NCBI GenBank assembly: GCA_028622995.1
Contig: JAJQJQ010000005.1
Location: 4,278,001-4,342,000 of the forward strand
Direction: 5' to 3'
Length of the DNA: 64,000 nucleotides
Source of the DNA: Panagrolaimus kolymaensis
Taxonomy: Eukaryota > Nematoda > Chromadorea > Rhabditida > Panagrolaimidae
Shown piece after piece: positions 1-11,697 of this stretch. The notes under the pieces are model-generated. The model was not told the DNA's origin. It saw only the letters and a program-made list of their open reading frames with translations, and ran no database searches. The translations under genes were made by a program, and so were the position numbers. The stretch's first letter is position 1. Each line of letters begins with the position of its first letter.

Positions 1-24
1 TTATAACATTTTATCCTTTTTTAG

Positions 25-1923
25 TTAAAGATAAGTACAAGAATAAGTCTTTGGAAGAAGAAGATGATGATGATAGCACATCTGAAAGTGAACCTGTAAG
101 TTCTCATCTTCTTATATTCTTTTTTATTTTGATATGTTTGTTTTTTAGGAATGGACGGCTGATGATGAGAAAGGCTTCCTACGTGCTTTAGGAGCTTTGA
201 AATCCAATGATCCTAAAATTTATGACAAAAGCCAAAAATTCTTTATCGAAAAAATCGTCAATCAAGAAGGTCCTAACAAAAGCTCTAAGAAAGTCAATGA
301 ACCTGAAAAGAAAGGAATGACTTTGAGAGACTATGAAATAGCGCTTGTTACTGAACGCGATGGTAAATTTGACGATGAAGATGTTGGAGAAGAACCACAA
401 GATGAAGGATATCATGAAAGAAATCTACGTCTCAAAAATGAATTTAAAGCTGTTGCCTTGAACGATGAAATAGAAGGTGGTGAGCAAGAGGAAGAAGGCT
501 TTTTAAAGAAAAAGGTCAAATCATTCGAAGAAAAGGTAATGGATTAATATTTGAATATAAAGATTATTAATATGAAACCTTTATAGAAACATGAAGATGA
601 GGACTATGCTGAATGGCTTAAAGGTGAAGGCAAAGATCTCAATATTTCTGCCGATGATGATATGTCAAAGTTAAAAGATGCTTGGAATCGGCCAGAATTA
701 GACAAAAACGAACAATTTCTTAGAGATTATTTGTTAGAAAAGAAATATGATGTTGACGATGATCAAGAGGAAGATGACAAGTAAATTTTTTCTTTTCCCT
801 TTATTGCTCTACTACGCGATCCTTTTTAGTGCAACTCAAGTTTATGATGAAATTATCGAAGATGAAGAACAAATAAAGAAGGCAGAGAATTTTGAACATA
901 AATATAACTTCCGTTTTGAAGAACCTGATCAAGACTTTATCAAACAATTTCCTCGTACTATCAAAGAATCTGTGAGACCTGTCAACGAAAAACGAAAAGA
1001 AACTCGTGAGCAAATCAAAAAGCGAAAAGAAGAAGAAAAGAGACAACGCAAAGAAGAAATCAAACTTCTCAAGCAGCTGAAAAAGAAAGAGATGGAAGAA
1101 AAGCTTCAAAAAGTAAAGAAAATTACTGGCGATGATGCTCTTCCTCTCAGTATTGAAGATTTGGAAAAAGATTTTGATCCAGAAGAACATGATAAACGAG
1201 TGCAGGTTGGTTGGATTTATTGTGTTACAGCCTTTTTATTAAAATCATGATTATAGGAAATGTTTGCTAAAGATGACAATGATGCACAGCCTGATGAGCT
1301 TGACTACGATGATATTCTTCCTGATAAAACACTTACCAAATTCAAATACAGACCTGTTCCAGCAAATACTTTTGGGTTATCGACTGAAGAGGTTTGATTT
1401 CTTTATGTAATAGTGCAGAAAACAAATGCTGAATGTTTCAGATTCTTATTGCTGATGATCAACAATTGAATAAATGGGTTTCAGTTAAAAAGGCAAGCCA
1501 ATATCGAACCGAAAAAGATGAAGAATATGATCGAAAAGTTTATGAACAAAAAGCTTTATCTGGTAAAAAGGAGAAAATCTTTTCAAAGAAGTATGAAATA
1601 TTGTAATTATCCAATTAATCATTGATGGATTTTTCAGGCAAAACAATCTCGCTGAGCCTGCTGTTTCTCATTCTCAATCAAAGGATTCTAAGAAAAAGCT
1701 ATCAAAACAATTCAAACCTCAACATGAAGAACCTCAACCTATTCCTCTCAAAAGAAAAAATCGCCGCAAAAACAAATCAGTCAAAAAACTTGCTGGTGGT
1801 AAAAAGATTGATGGGCTCGATATCAGTCGACTCAAAGCTTATGATGTTTCAAACAAAGTTCTCAAACGAAAGCTTTATGGTAATTCAAATCAAAATGAAT
1901 CAAAGAAGTCCAAAAACGCCTAA
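25..1923 (+). CDS. KRI1: KRI1 homologue, 40S ribosome biogenesis factor (5' end outside window)
   Basis: Seven exons can be joined in frame: 25-95, 149-535, 587-780, 830-1205, 1257-1391, 1442-1590 and 1638-1923, giving 531 visible residues. The first visible exon follows a TTTTTTAG acceptor, so the start codon lies outside the window. The order matches the Kri1 family: acidic stretch, the motif EWTADDEKGFLRALGALK, a long Lys/Glu-rich coiled segment (about 960-1130), the D-Y-D-D-I-L-P block with a following F-K-Y-R-P-V, then ILIADDQQLNKW and a basic C-terminal tail with RKNRRKNKSVKK and SRLKAYDVSNK. In yeast, Kri1 works with Krr1 in the nucleolus in 40S assembly; that role is inferred here by homology. 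The gene converges on the DNAJC9-like gene with only 112 bp between the stop codons. Introns are about 46-54 bp. Confidence 0.9.
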
Positions 1924-2035
1924 ATTGTTTGTAACAAATGTATTTTGTTGTTAAGTTTTATAAATTTCTTTATTTACAAACACGCATAATTTCAAAAACA
2001 AATAACACAGAAACAATAAAAAAAAATAAAGGAAT

Positions 2036-2967
2036 TTATTTACGAAATTTACGGCTTTTGAGGTTTCCATCACCAAGAGCCTTTCGTTTAGTTCCACCGC
2101 CACCATACTTTCTTTCTAATTCAGCAAACATATTAGCTGTTTCTTCTTGACGCCTCTTGCGGTTTTCTTCGAAAACTTCAAAAAGATCAAATTCTTCCTT
2201 TGATTTTCCACTTTTCTTACGTATAGCTTCTGTTGCCTTTTCTGCATTCTTGGCTTCCTTTTCTCGATTCTTTTGACGTTTGATTCTTGCAGCTTCAGGT
2301 TCTTTGACAAATTTATCATAAGCTTTGATTTCTCCTCTAGCAATAAGATCATTGAGCAAGAATCGAACACGTTCTTCATTGTCACCACCAATGACACATT
2401 CAACAATTCTGTTCATATTTCCTTTATGCTTGTTGTAAGACTTGATGAGATCAGCAGTTTCATCAACAGAGCCACGATACTTTTTTAAGAAGTTTTCGAT
2501 GTCTTTTTTGGTAATTGGTTTAAAGAAAGTTTGCCAGACCGCATTCCAATCAGTGTTATCTCCAAAACAATCAAAGGTATCATCATCGAGGATGCCTAAA
2601 ACATAGCGTTTAAATTTACGGCGAATGAATAAATAAGTTTACCAGTAGAATCATAAAGTTGCTTTTTGTCTGGATCACTGAGAATGTTGTATGCTTTGCT
2701 GATAACTTGAAACCGGCGAGTTGCATCTGCTTTTTTGTCATCATCTTCGCTAGAAAAACGATCAGGATGCCACAACATTGATTGCTTGTAATAAGCTTTC
2801 TTAACTAAAAATAATGAATTACAGAAATTTACACAATGAATCAAGAAACAAAACTTACTCTTGGCATCAGTCACTTTTTCTTTATCTTCGTTGCTAATTT
2901 GAAGGATGAAATAAAGATCAGTGGTACCAAAGGTGTCCTTGCAATCTTTACTGAATGTTGATGGCAT
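2036..2967 (-). CDS. DNAJC9: DNAJC9-like J-domain protein
   Basis: Minus-strand exons are 2859-2967, 2643-2804 and 2036-2595, giving 276 aa (human DNAJC9 is about 260). The N-terminus has FGTTDLYFIL, then a J domain with the HPD tripeptide in MLWHPDRF and the helix ending LSDPDKKQLYDSTG. After the second intron come the family's DWNAVWQTFFKPITKKDIE and KYRGSVDETADLIKSY blocks, and a basic C-terminus. DNAJC9 is an HSP70 co-chaperone and histone chaperone; function here is by homology. The ATG at 2965-2967 is the only ATG in frame before the J domain. The tail shares its 3' side with KRI1 (convergent). A 48-bp exon-internal extension seen in the raw frame after YDSTG is intron: the GT and AG at 2642 and 2596 restore phase. 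Confidence 0.9.
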
Positions 2968-4074
2968 TTTTATCAAATGACAGAAATAAACAATTGAATG
3001 AATAACGTTAAAAAGTAATCACGTTGAATTTGAATTGAAAGTTTGTTGCTTTCTGCATTTTCGAACGAGCAAAAAAAGTCTTTCTCTTTTCTTTTTTTAT
3101 TTCGCAACGGGACTTTCCCGCCAAAACAAAAAGTTGCTTTCTTTTTTGTGTCGTCTCCTTTTTTTGGAAGAGTCAAATCTTTATTAATGTTTTGCTTATT
3201 TTTTCTTTAAAATTTTTAACAAATGGCAAAAAAATTGAATTCACAAACAAATAGCATCAAATGACCACATTTCATTTTTCTTAAAAGCTTCTTATTTTGC
3301 AAGAAACTATTTTATTTCAGTGTCATCGTAAGAATGCAGTATTTATTTTTTGAACGTCCATTACTGGTGGTGGTGAATGTGAGTGAGCACACATAAAATG
3401 CATTTTCTGCGCAGCAATACTGGATTTACGACACATTTATTTCACTCAGAAAGAAAAAAAAATCGTGAGGTTATATTTTTTGTCAACTTTTAACTCACAA
3501 ACAATTCGAATTTTCATTGATTACTTTTTTTCTCCTCATTTTTTTTTTGTTGAATAGAGATTACCCAACAACCACATTATTATTGAGCCTCATTTTTAGT
3601 CGATGAAAGGTTATCGAAATGCAAAAATGACAAATATGAAATGAATAAATGTGTGTGTGCTCCACTTTGGCTTTCTTGTCAAAGCAAAAATGGAGGAAAA
3701 AGAAAGAAAAAGAGTTTTAGCCGCCGCATGCGTCCAAGGCAAATATGAAAGGTCAAAAAATGTTTGTTGAAAATTTGTGTTGCTTACTTTTTTTCTCAAC
3801 TAATTTTACACAAACTTTTAATAACCGTTTAATCTTTTTTATTCGTGAATCAAAGTAATTATTAACTAATAATTGTCGTTGCTTTTTCATTTAGTTTTTT
3901 TTATTTTTGTTAGTTTTCAGCGTTGAATAATTTTTCTTTCCCGTTTCCATACTCTGTAATCAAAGGAAAGCTTATCACTAAAAAGTAGTGGGTTTTCTTC
4001 CACACAGCTGCTCACATGAAGAAAGAAAAGTGAAGCAGCTGGAAATCTTGCTTTATTTTACCAAAAAAGCCATA
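2968..4074. other. Intergenic, upstream of the DNAJC9-like gene
   Basis: No gene could be supported. The stretch is AT-rich with many T and A runs. It presumably holds the promoter of the DNAJC9-like gene, but no specific site stands out. Confidence 0.5.
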
Positions 4075-4082
4075 CTCATATT

Positions 4083-4532
4083 CAGCGCTGGCGGTTTACC
4101 GAAATCCTTCGGTTTTCGGTTTCGGTTAACCGGACCGAAACCGTAGCTTATCGGTTATTCGGTTTAAATCGAAAACCGAAATCCTCGATTTTCGGTTTTT
4201 CGGTTTTCGGTTCGGTTTGAAATTCAAAATCGTTATTTTTTGGGATAAAATATTAGGTATTGCTTAAATAATGCCTTTTTATGCATTATTAGCATGTTTG
4301 CTAACACTTTGGATAACAACTAGAGACATTTTTCTATGAAAAACGAATTCGGTTTTTTCGGTTCGAATCGGTGCACCGAACCGAAACCGAAGTTTCTCGG
4401 TTTTCGGTTTATCGGTTTGAACCGAAAACCGGGATACTTCGGTTTTCGATTTTCGGTTCGGTTCGGTTCACCGAAAACCGAACCGAAAATGCACCGAAAA
4501 CCGAACCGAAAAACCGAAAACCGCCAGCGCTG
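4083..4532. mobile_element. Non-autonomous hAT-like element 1 with CGGTTTT/ACCGAAA arrays
   Basis: The 450-bp unit starts and ends with the inverted repeat CAGCGCTGGCGGTTT and is flanked by the direct repeat CTCATATT at 4075-4082 and 4533-4540. Inside, the left array (about 4097-4225) and right array (about 4345-4525) consist of CGGTTTT-type units in both orientations, separated by an AT-rich core of roughly 115 bp. An 8-bp target duplication and a CAG terminus fit the hAT superfamily. There is no transposase frame; the frames at 4336-4727 simply translate the array. Superfamily assignment is inference from target-site length and tip sequence. Confidence 0.8.
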
Positions 4533-4540
4533 CTCATATT

Positions 4541-5433
4541 GAAAGAAATTTCATTAATTTTATTGAATTTGTCTAAAAAAGGACTTCTTCAACTTTTTCT
4601 AATCTTGGAATTAATTTATAATGTGTGTTTTTTTCCGTGGGACATTTACAACAAAGGTTTCGTCAGTTGCCGTGTTTTCAAAATGACGAAGTTATCAATA
4701 AAATTTATAGCTTTAAAAAATGACTAATTTTTAGACAGATTTTTCTTTTCAAACAAACACTTCTCATGCTCATTTTCTTCAAGATTTGAGCAAACATTAT
4801 TTAAAAGCAACCAACCAGTCAGCAAATATAAAATCTTGTCAATTCCACTGTTTGAATCTTGTTTTTCTCATATTCTCTTATATTTTGTGTGACAATTGTG
4901 CGCAAGTTTGTCGCGGGTCATTTTCGTCGTATATCCCTTCCAAATTCATTCATCTGCTGTCGTCTATCATCATTCTTGGTGGTGGTATTTCTACCTACTG
5001 CCCCTACGGCAAATCTCATTTAGATCCATCCAACGGGTCACATTTTTTCTCTTTCATTTATTCGCCTCCTGGTTGCTGCTAAAGAAAAAAACGACGGCTG
5101 GTTTTTGCGCTGCTAAAGAAAAAGCAAAACCAAAATAACAAAATAATTTCCCTCATCTCTTTTTTTCTTTTCCCGATGGTCACTCATTTATTTTAAGCTT
5201 GGATTATTTTTTTAAACAATAGAGGAAAATAAAAGAGGAGAGTTGATTGATTTGGTTTGAATGTCGATTGTTAAAGAATTTTATACTGTCAAAAGCTGTC
5301 AACAAAAATTTTGATCTTGCTTTGGTAAATTTATAAAACCAAAGAAAGCACAAATTTTTTGGTGGTGGTTCCATTTTATTTTATTTTTATTTGCTGCTAA
5401 CTCGTCGATGCTTTATTCATCGTCGTCGTCTAG
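4541..5433. other. Intergenic or 5' flank of the first GILT-like gene
   Basis: AT-rich, without supportable exons. A TATA-like TTTATAAAAC lies at about 5330-5339, some 350 bp before the candidate first exon at 5686; this may be chance in such DNA. Confidence 0.35.
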
Positions 5434-5685
5434 CACCAACATCAACACTTCTTCAACTTATTTTATTCATTTACTTATTCATTCGTTTCCAACAAAAACG
5501 CAATCATCATTCCCCCACAAAATTCAACATTTGATAAAACAAAAACAACAACATCATCTACCGTTTCTTTTGAAGACGGTGTTCCGCTTCTTGTTGATTC
5601 GTGTGACGGAAAAAAAGAAAAAAGACGATTAAGGCGCACTACTTCTTCTTCAACTTCAACGGATACGGGTGCTATTGGATTCAAA

Positions 5686-5871
5686 ATGATGATGAAATGG
5701 TATTTCGGTAGATTCTTTATTCGACAATATTTATATCCTGCAATTGTATTTTTACTATTATTATTGTTAATAAAATGGAATTCTCAACCACAAAAAATTA
5801 TAATTCAACATGGAAAATGGCATAAAGTTGATAAAGTGCTGTTGAAAAAACCAATTGATACTTTACCAAAG
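5686..5871 (+). CDS. Candidate alternative first exon encoding a signal anchor
   Basis: The ATG run at 5686 opens a frame with an Arg/Lys-flanked hydrophobic segment (YPAIVFLLLLLLIKW, about residues 16-30) and then a basic stem. The coding stretch reaches a GT donor at 5872 in phase 0, the same phase as the donor of the ordinary GILT first exon at 7454, so both can splice to the exon at 7617. Upstream, the same frame stays open to 5434 without an ATG and reads like a Ser/Thr and Arg-rich cytoplasmic segment, so a still earlier start is possible. If unspliced, it would end two codons later as a 64-aa membrane microprotein. The membrane-anchored GILT model is inference; no sequence evidence of the spliced transcript is available. 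Confidence 0.4.
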
Positions 5872-7391
5872 GTTTGTTAATATTTATTTACTTTTAGTCT
5901 CTAGTTTTATAAATATTCGGGACATTATTAATAAAATAAAAAAGGCAGTATTGCTTTTTTAAAATGATGCACCTCAAAAATTTAAATTTAATTCTAAGCG
6001 GTTTATTAAAAAAAACTGTAAAATTATTCAAAGCCGCTTGATTCTCTTAATATTGCTTTTTAATTTTGATTGAAATTTTATTTGGAGTTTTTCATGGTTT
6101 CTTGCTTTTTTATGAATACCAATAGCGATTAAAATATTAGAAGTTTACTATAAAACAAACTACGTGCCTTACTTATTTTTCTCAATGCTTTTTCAAAGCT
6201 TTTTAATTTTCACGTGGCCTAGCATTATGAAACATTATTATTTTTTTAATTTGTTTATTACTAGCTCGTAGCTTTCATAATTGTTTATTTTTTATTGTAT
6301 ATTTTTCTTCCAGCTTTAATTACATGTTTTGACACCTTTCATCGATCATACCTTTTACTTGTTTTTATCTTTAAAATTTGAAGCTGGTTTTTTTAAACTT
6401 TGTTGTTTCTCCAATTGTTTTTTTTTCTGGGTGAAGAAGAAGAAAACAATAACAACAATATCTTATTACTGTTAAGGGTCTAGACATGAGTTTAAATTTC
6501 ATCAGCTGCTTTTTTAAGATGGACTAAAGTCGAAACCAAGAAAATGATGTAGTGCGACCAAGTTGCATACTGTAGCTTTTTCAATTCTAGCTAATTAACT
6601 TTTTGTTTATTTTTGCCTGCCTCCTATGGATTTTTTTAAAGAATATATTTTTGCAATCAATTGTCCATTAAATTTGTCGGTCAGCTGGCATTTTTTTCTC
6701 TTTCCTTTTTTTGACTCGGATCAAATCAAAATTTTGATGGAACCAATTATGCAATCGTAGCATCATTTGATTATTACGACAGCAGCAGCCATGGCTAATG
6801 ATGCAACTTTTTAAAATTTCAAGGACGTTTCACTTTTTTTTCTTCCTTTCACTTTGATACATCATCCCTTCTGGGTATTTTAATAAAAAATTTTGTTAGC
6901 CAAAAACGTTTAAAATTGCAACTGATCTATAGACTTTTTTGCAAGTGTGGCTGTGGCGGACAGGTTGATGTTTGTTATTTTGTTAGTTACGTTATCAAGC
7001 AAAAAGCAACAAAAAAGCATCAAGAAAGAAAATAAAGCAGAGGGAGGAGGAAGGAAATTGGAAATTATTTAGCATCTTCGTTAAGGAACGACAAAATAAT
7101 AATAATAAATTAGAAACAAAAAAATCACAACATCAAGGCAAGCTCCACCTTTTGCACTTTCCATGTCAAAAAAAGTAAGCAAGCAAAGGCAAGCTTCTTT
7201 AAATATGATATTTTTGAAAAAAAAAATCAAATACTTTTTTGATTTCTGTCAACAAAAAAATAATTAGAAATAGAAACTTGTTTTTTATTTGCTTTGTGAA
7301 TTTTAAATACCCTTTAAAAACTTAGAAATTAATCCAGCTTTCATCAATCTTATTAGCTTCTAATAATAATTCTGCTTGTATTACAAAAAAA
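5872..7391. other. Gene-free stretch upstream of the first GILT-like gene
   Basis: About 1.5 kb of T-rich DNA without a supportable exon. It is either the promoter of the GILT-like gene at 7392 or, if the 5686 exon is real, its first intron containing an internal promoter. Confidence 0.5.
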
Positions 7392-8412
7392 ATGAAATTA
7401 ATCTTTTTATTATCATTTATTATGTTTGCTCATTCCATGAGACTTCCATTCAAGGTTAGCACTTTATCCCATTTGGTGGCAGATATGGTAGCATTAATGT
7501 ACTTTCTGGAAGAAAGAGTTAATAAATAGCTGGGAGAATTACTTCCATTTTATGTACATTCCATTTTTAATTTGTTACGATAATGATTCAAAAACTAATG
7601 AATATTATTTTTTCAGCCACCGAAAGAAGTAATAAAAACAGCTGATGGAGTTGAAAGCATCGATGCTCAAAGCGGTAACGTAATTCATGTTTCAATTTTC
7701 ATGGAAGCTCAATGTCCTGATACCACTCGATTCATTAAACGTCAACTTGTTCCAACATGGCAAAGACTTCGAACAACTAATAGAGTAGAATTTAATATTG
7801 TACCATTTGGAAAAGCTCGATGTGAACCTGTTGGAGATAATGATTTCAAGTAAGTCTTACTTACATTTATACAATAACTATATGAATGACGTTTTAGATG
7901 TGAATGTCAACATGGTCCAGATGAATGTTTGCTCAATCAATTGATGGTATCTTTTTTATTATTCAAAACAATTTTTAAAACATCAAATTTTAGAACTGTG
8001 GCATCCATGAATTTGTATCTCCTGATCATTACATTCCACTGGTAATAACCAACTGCAAGAGTTTCATTATAATTATTATCAAAAAAATCTATTTTAGATT
8101 GGTTGTATTCAAGGATCAGATAATCTTGAATCTGCAATAACAAAATGTATCAAAAATGGAAACTATCGTCAATATGAAACAAGGTTGAGAGAATGTGCAA
8201 ATGGTCCAAGAGGGAGACATCTTCTTGCTTTGGCTGGACAAAAAACAGCTGCTCTTTCACCTTCACTTTCTTTTGTTCCGTGGGTTATGCTGGAAGATAA
8301 ACGAGTCGTCGATGCATTTTATGCTCTTGAAGAAAATGTATGTAATCGCTTTGATCCTCGACCTGATGAATGTCAACCTGTCTCTGGTGTTCCAAATAAT
8401 CGTCAAGCTTAA
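7392..8412 (+). CDS. GILT-like thiol reductase with CPDT active site
   Basis: Exons 7392-7454, 7617-7849, 7898-7946, 7994-8041 and 8098-8412 give 235 aa. The first exon encodes a typical signal peptide (MKLIFLLSFIMFAHS). The thioredoxin-like part has the strand VSIFMEAQCPDT, so the active site is C-x-x-T where classical GILTs have CxxC. The GILT signature CQHGPDECLLNQLMNC spans two introns, and FVPWVML near the C-terminus matches the usual cis-proline strand. In mammals GILT reduces disulfides in lysosomes; nematode relatives are secreted or lysosomal, and that location is inferred. Loss of the second active-site cysteine would prevent the normal resolving step. The gene is convergent with the proteasome gene, 236 bp apart. 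See also the possible alternative first exon at 5686. Confidence 0.88.
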
Positions 8413-8648
8413 TTTATTATGTCTATCTTCTTAAATCGAGATTACCTTCAAATAAACGTGTCTAAGTTCTTGTGCAATGCTTAGAAAAATTATACAAAGT
8501 GCCGTTTGATAACTGTGATATTGTTAGTTTTTGTAAAAAAATAGGTTTTATAAATAAAAAATGTATTTCACAAAGTATTTATGTAGCAAAAACAAAATTA
8601 TTAATGAAATAAATATTACCACAAAGACATAAAAACAAATTCACAGGT

Positions 8649-9498
8649 TTAATCTTCAAGATCATCTTCTTCAAGTTTTGATTTAGCCCATTTTTCAGCT
8701 TCGAGGACTGTTTCTGTTGGAACGACCTAAAATAATAAAGGTCAGTCAGATAAAGTGATGAAAGCAAAAAATTTACTAGATGTTTTCCATTTGTTGAAGC
8801 TCCAATCCAACCCATTTCAATACGAAGGTTCTTTTCTTTAGATTCATCACGAACAGTGAGTAAAATACGAGCAGCTTCTTTGACAAGTTGACCAATACTA
8901 AGTTCCTCTAATTTGAGCTTTTCAATTTCTGTTTTAGCAGCTTGACGATGTTTTCCAACAGACCATGCTTTGTATTCATAGCATAAACCAGAAGGTTCGA
9001 CGAGGTAAATTTGAGGTCCACGCTAAAAAGTTTCATTAAAGATACATACTTTAAAACTTTATGACTTACTTGTTGATCATAAGCAGTTAGAAAGATTGAA
9101 GCACCGAAAGGACGGCTTATACCAAGAGTAAAGATGTGCACATATTCAGCCAAAGAAGATGCAAGCTTTTTAGTAGGAATAGGTTCACGAAATTCACGAA
9201 GATATTTCAATGCTTCTCCTTGAGCATAATCGAGAAGAGTTCGACAATCGGGATAGACTCCAGCAGCTGTAATTCCAACATATTCATTAGCATTTCCAAC
9301 ACGAGGATTGGCATTTGGAATAAGAAGTTTTGATCCAACAATTTTATCCACAGCAGTTACGACGCAATCTTTTCCACGAAGTGCAATTATTGTTCCTGAA
9401 TTGTCAACAGCTTTTTGAGCATATTCAACTTGAAAAATGCGTCCATCAGGAGAAAATGTTGAAGCAGCAAGATCGTAACCAGTACCAATTGAACTCAT
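8649..9498 (-). CDS. PSMA3: Proteasome subunit alpha type-3 (alpha7)
   Basis: Minus-strand exons 9070-9498, 8777-9022 and 8649-8726 encode 250 aa (human PSMA3 is 255). The N-terminus [20 protein letters not shown], followed by [10 protein letters not shown], is the alpha-subunit signature and is nearly the same as in other animals. [28 protein letters not shown] and the acidic tail KLEEDDLED also match the alpha7 subtype. The protein forms part of the outer ring of the 20S core. It is divergent from BCS1 with 285 bp between the starts, which suggests a shared promoter region. Nothing looks broken. Confidence 0.96.
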
Positions 9499-9783
9499 TT
9501 TGAATCAAAAGCTGAAAAGTGAGGAAATAAAAAATAATTTAGAAGAACAATGAAGATGAGGAACACGAAAAGATGGAATTCAAAAAACGAGGAATGGAAA
9601 AAATCATCAAAATTTCCCACAGTTGGCGAATTGTAGCGCAAAGCCACACTGAAGCGGAGACTTTGAAAAAAAAAGGTGCAATAGTTTTTTGCTATCGTAA
9701 GCTTTCATATTTCTTGATACTATTATAATAAGCTGTAAGTTTAATTTTCTTAATGCAAAATGTAATAAACACAAAATATTTAG
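9499..9783. promoter_or_regulatory. Divergent promoter region of PSMA3 and BCS1
   Basis: The 285 bp between two divergent start codons must hold both 5' ends. The BCS1 ATG is preceded by an AG (ATATTTAG) directly at 9783, which could be a trans-splice acceptor. No core promoter motif is clear. Confidence 0.5.
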
Positions 9784-11232
9784 ATGTCTGATCCAACAAT
9801 AGATGCTCTCATCAATCCTCCTCAAGTCACTGCCATTGATGCTACTAAACCATCTTCATCAAGCTTCTTCAACAAAACTTTTGGTTCACTTTCGTCAAAT
9901 CCATTATTCAGTGCTGGAGCTGGTCTTGCTGGTCTTGGAATATTAGCTCAACTTGGACGTCGGATGCTTATCATTGGAAATTCAATTGTTAGAAGAAAAT
10001 TTATTTCAAAGTTACAAATTACAAATGAAGAACCGTAAGAATTTTTATTTCCAATCTCTTTCAAATTGCGTGCTATTTTTTTTAGGTCATATCAGTATGT
10101 TCTTGATTATATCAATTTACGAAGCACTCATAAAACTCCAAATCTTACAGTAAATAGTGCTTTAAGACATTATGAAGGTGGAAAGGTTGTTGCATCTCAT
10201 ATTTTATTACCTGGACATGGAATACATTACTTTACTTACAACTATCGCTGGATTCAAGTGGAAAGACAAAGAGAAGATCATCAGATTCAAAGAGATGGAA
10301 TTCGAAAACCATTGGAAACTGTTACATTAACAAAACTTGGAGTTGATCCAAAATTTTGGGTTGATTTTTTACGTGAAGCAACTGAAGAAGCTCTTGCCAA
10401 AGTTGAAACAGGCTTGGTTATCAATAAACCTGTGGGAAATGAATGGAGAAGAAGTGGTGGAGTGCAACCAAAAAGACCAATAGAATCTGTTGTGCTAGCT
10501 GAAGGTATCGCAAAGAATATTATTGATGATGTTCAAGATTTTTTGAAATCAAGGAAATGGTATACTGATCGAGGAATTCCTTATCGACGCGGGTATTTAT
10601 TCTTTGGTCCTCCAGGAACAGGTAAAACAAGCTTTATTACTGCTTTAGCTGCTCATTTTGGATATAGTATATGTATTATGTCGCTGAGTGATAGACTCTT
10701 AGACGATGATCGATTATGTTATTTGATGAACTGTGCTCCTTCAAATGTAAGTATTTTTTGCTCATCCTTATAGCCTTTTATTACTTCTCATTTTTAGAGC
10801 TTCATTGTTCTTGAAGATGTCGATGCTGCTTTCGTCTCAAAGGATCGTTTTGACAATGCTAATCATCCAGCTTATCAAGGTCTAACACGTGTAACTCTAT
10901 CTGGTCTTCTTAATAGTATTGATGGTGTTGCTTCTTCCGAAGAACGAATACTGTTCATGACAACCAATCATATCCATCACTTAGATGCTGCTTTGATTCG
11001 TCCAGGACGTGTGGATGTCAAAAAATATTTTGGTAATTGTACTCCTGAAATGACTGAACGCCTTTTCCGGAGATTCTACGAAAACGTATCGGATGATCAT
11101 GTTGAAAAGTTCCGTACTAAAGTAACAAATTCTACGGATGAAGTCTCACCAGCTCAAATTCAAGGGCATCTTCAACTGCACAAAACGAATCCACAAGAAG
11201 CCATAAGAACTTTTGAAGATTGTAACAGATAA
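9784..11232 (+). CDS. BCS1L: Mitochondrial chaperone BCS1 (AAA ATPase)
   Basis: Exons 9784-10034, 10086-10746 and 10798-11232 give 448 aa. A single hydrophobic segment rich in Gly/Ala/Leu (about residues 40-60) is followed by the BCS1-specific domain (TLGxHGxHYFTYNYR-like region near GHGIHYFTYNYRWIQVERQR), then the AAA module: Walker A FGPPGTGKTSF, Walker B FIVLEDVDAAF, and the sensor stretch LFMTTNHIHHLDAALIRPGR with the arginine finger PGRVD. BCS1 folds and translocates the Rieske iron-sulfur protein across the mitochondrial inner membrane for complex III assembly. Length and order fit the family (human 419 aa). An AATAAA lies shortly after the stop. Confidence 0.95.
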
Positions 11233-11360
11233 AACATTTTTAACTTTCATACATAGTAGATATTTGTTTTAAATAAAATGTTATATTCCAACAATAATAA
11301 AGTAAACAAAAAATTCATTATAACATTTATAAGACAACAAAACAGTCGAGAAAAATCAAC

Positions 11361-11697
11361 TTATTGGGCGCCTTGAGGCTTCTTGGTGCGAGGTTTAGGT
11401 TGAGATCCTTCACGGAAGCCATTGCTAAAAAGGATATAACTTTAGTAATGTAAGATAAAAATGTAAAACAAACCGGAAACGACGTTGAACAGCTTTCATA
11501 TGACTCATACGACCAGTACCAGTAGTGCGACGACGGATTGATTTTACAGACCATTGATAAGTACGCTTTTTAGCAGCAGGATATCCACACATCGAACAAG
11601 TATGCTTTTGAATATGGTAAGAAGAACGTCCACATCGCCGACAGAAAGTATGAGTTTTGGTGTGGCGTTTACCAAATGATTGAGTACCCTTGGTCAT
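11361..11697 (-). CDS. RPL37: Large ribosomal subunit protein eL37
   Basis: Exons 11474-11697 and 11361-11424 encode 95 aa (human 97). [16 protein letters not shown] starts the protein; the zinc-binding [19 protein letters not shown] follows, then [13 protein letters not shown] and the conserved [11 protein letters not shown]. The short second exon gives [14 protein letters not shown], the usual C-terminus. It converges on BCS1 with 128 bp between stops and is divergent from UTP13. Gene identity is certain from sequence. Confidence 0.97.

Noticed and set aside
747..1250. Single frame that could be a signal-peptide protein (MMLTMIKRKM...)
   Set aside because: It starts in a KRI1 exon and reads through the intron at 781-829; the spliced KRI1 frame explains the rest.
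4336..4727. Open frames with Arg/Pro/Lys-rich translations
   Set aside because: They read through the CGGTTTT arrays of element 1; the repeat explains the open frames.
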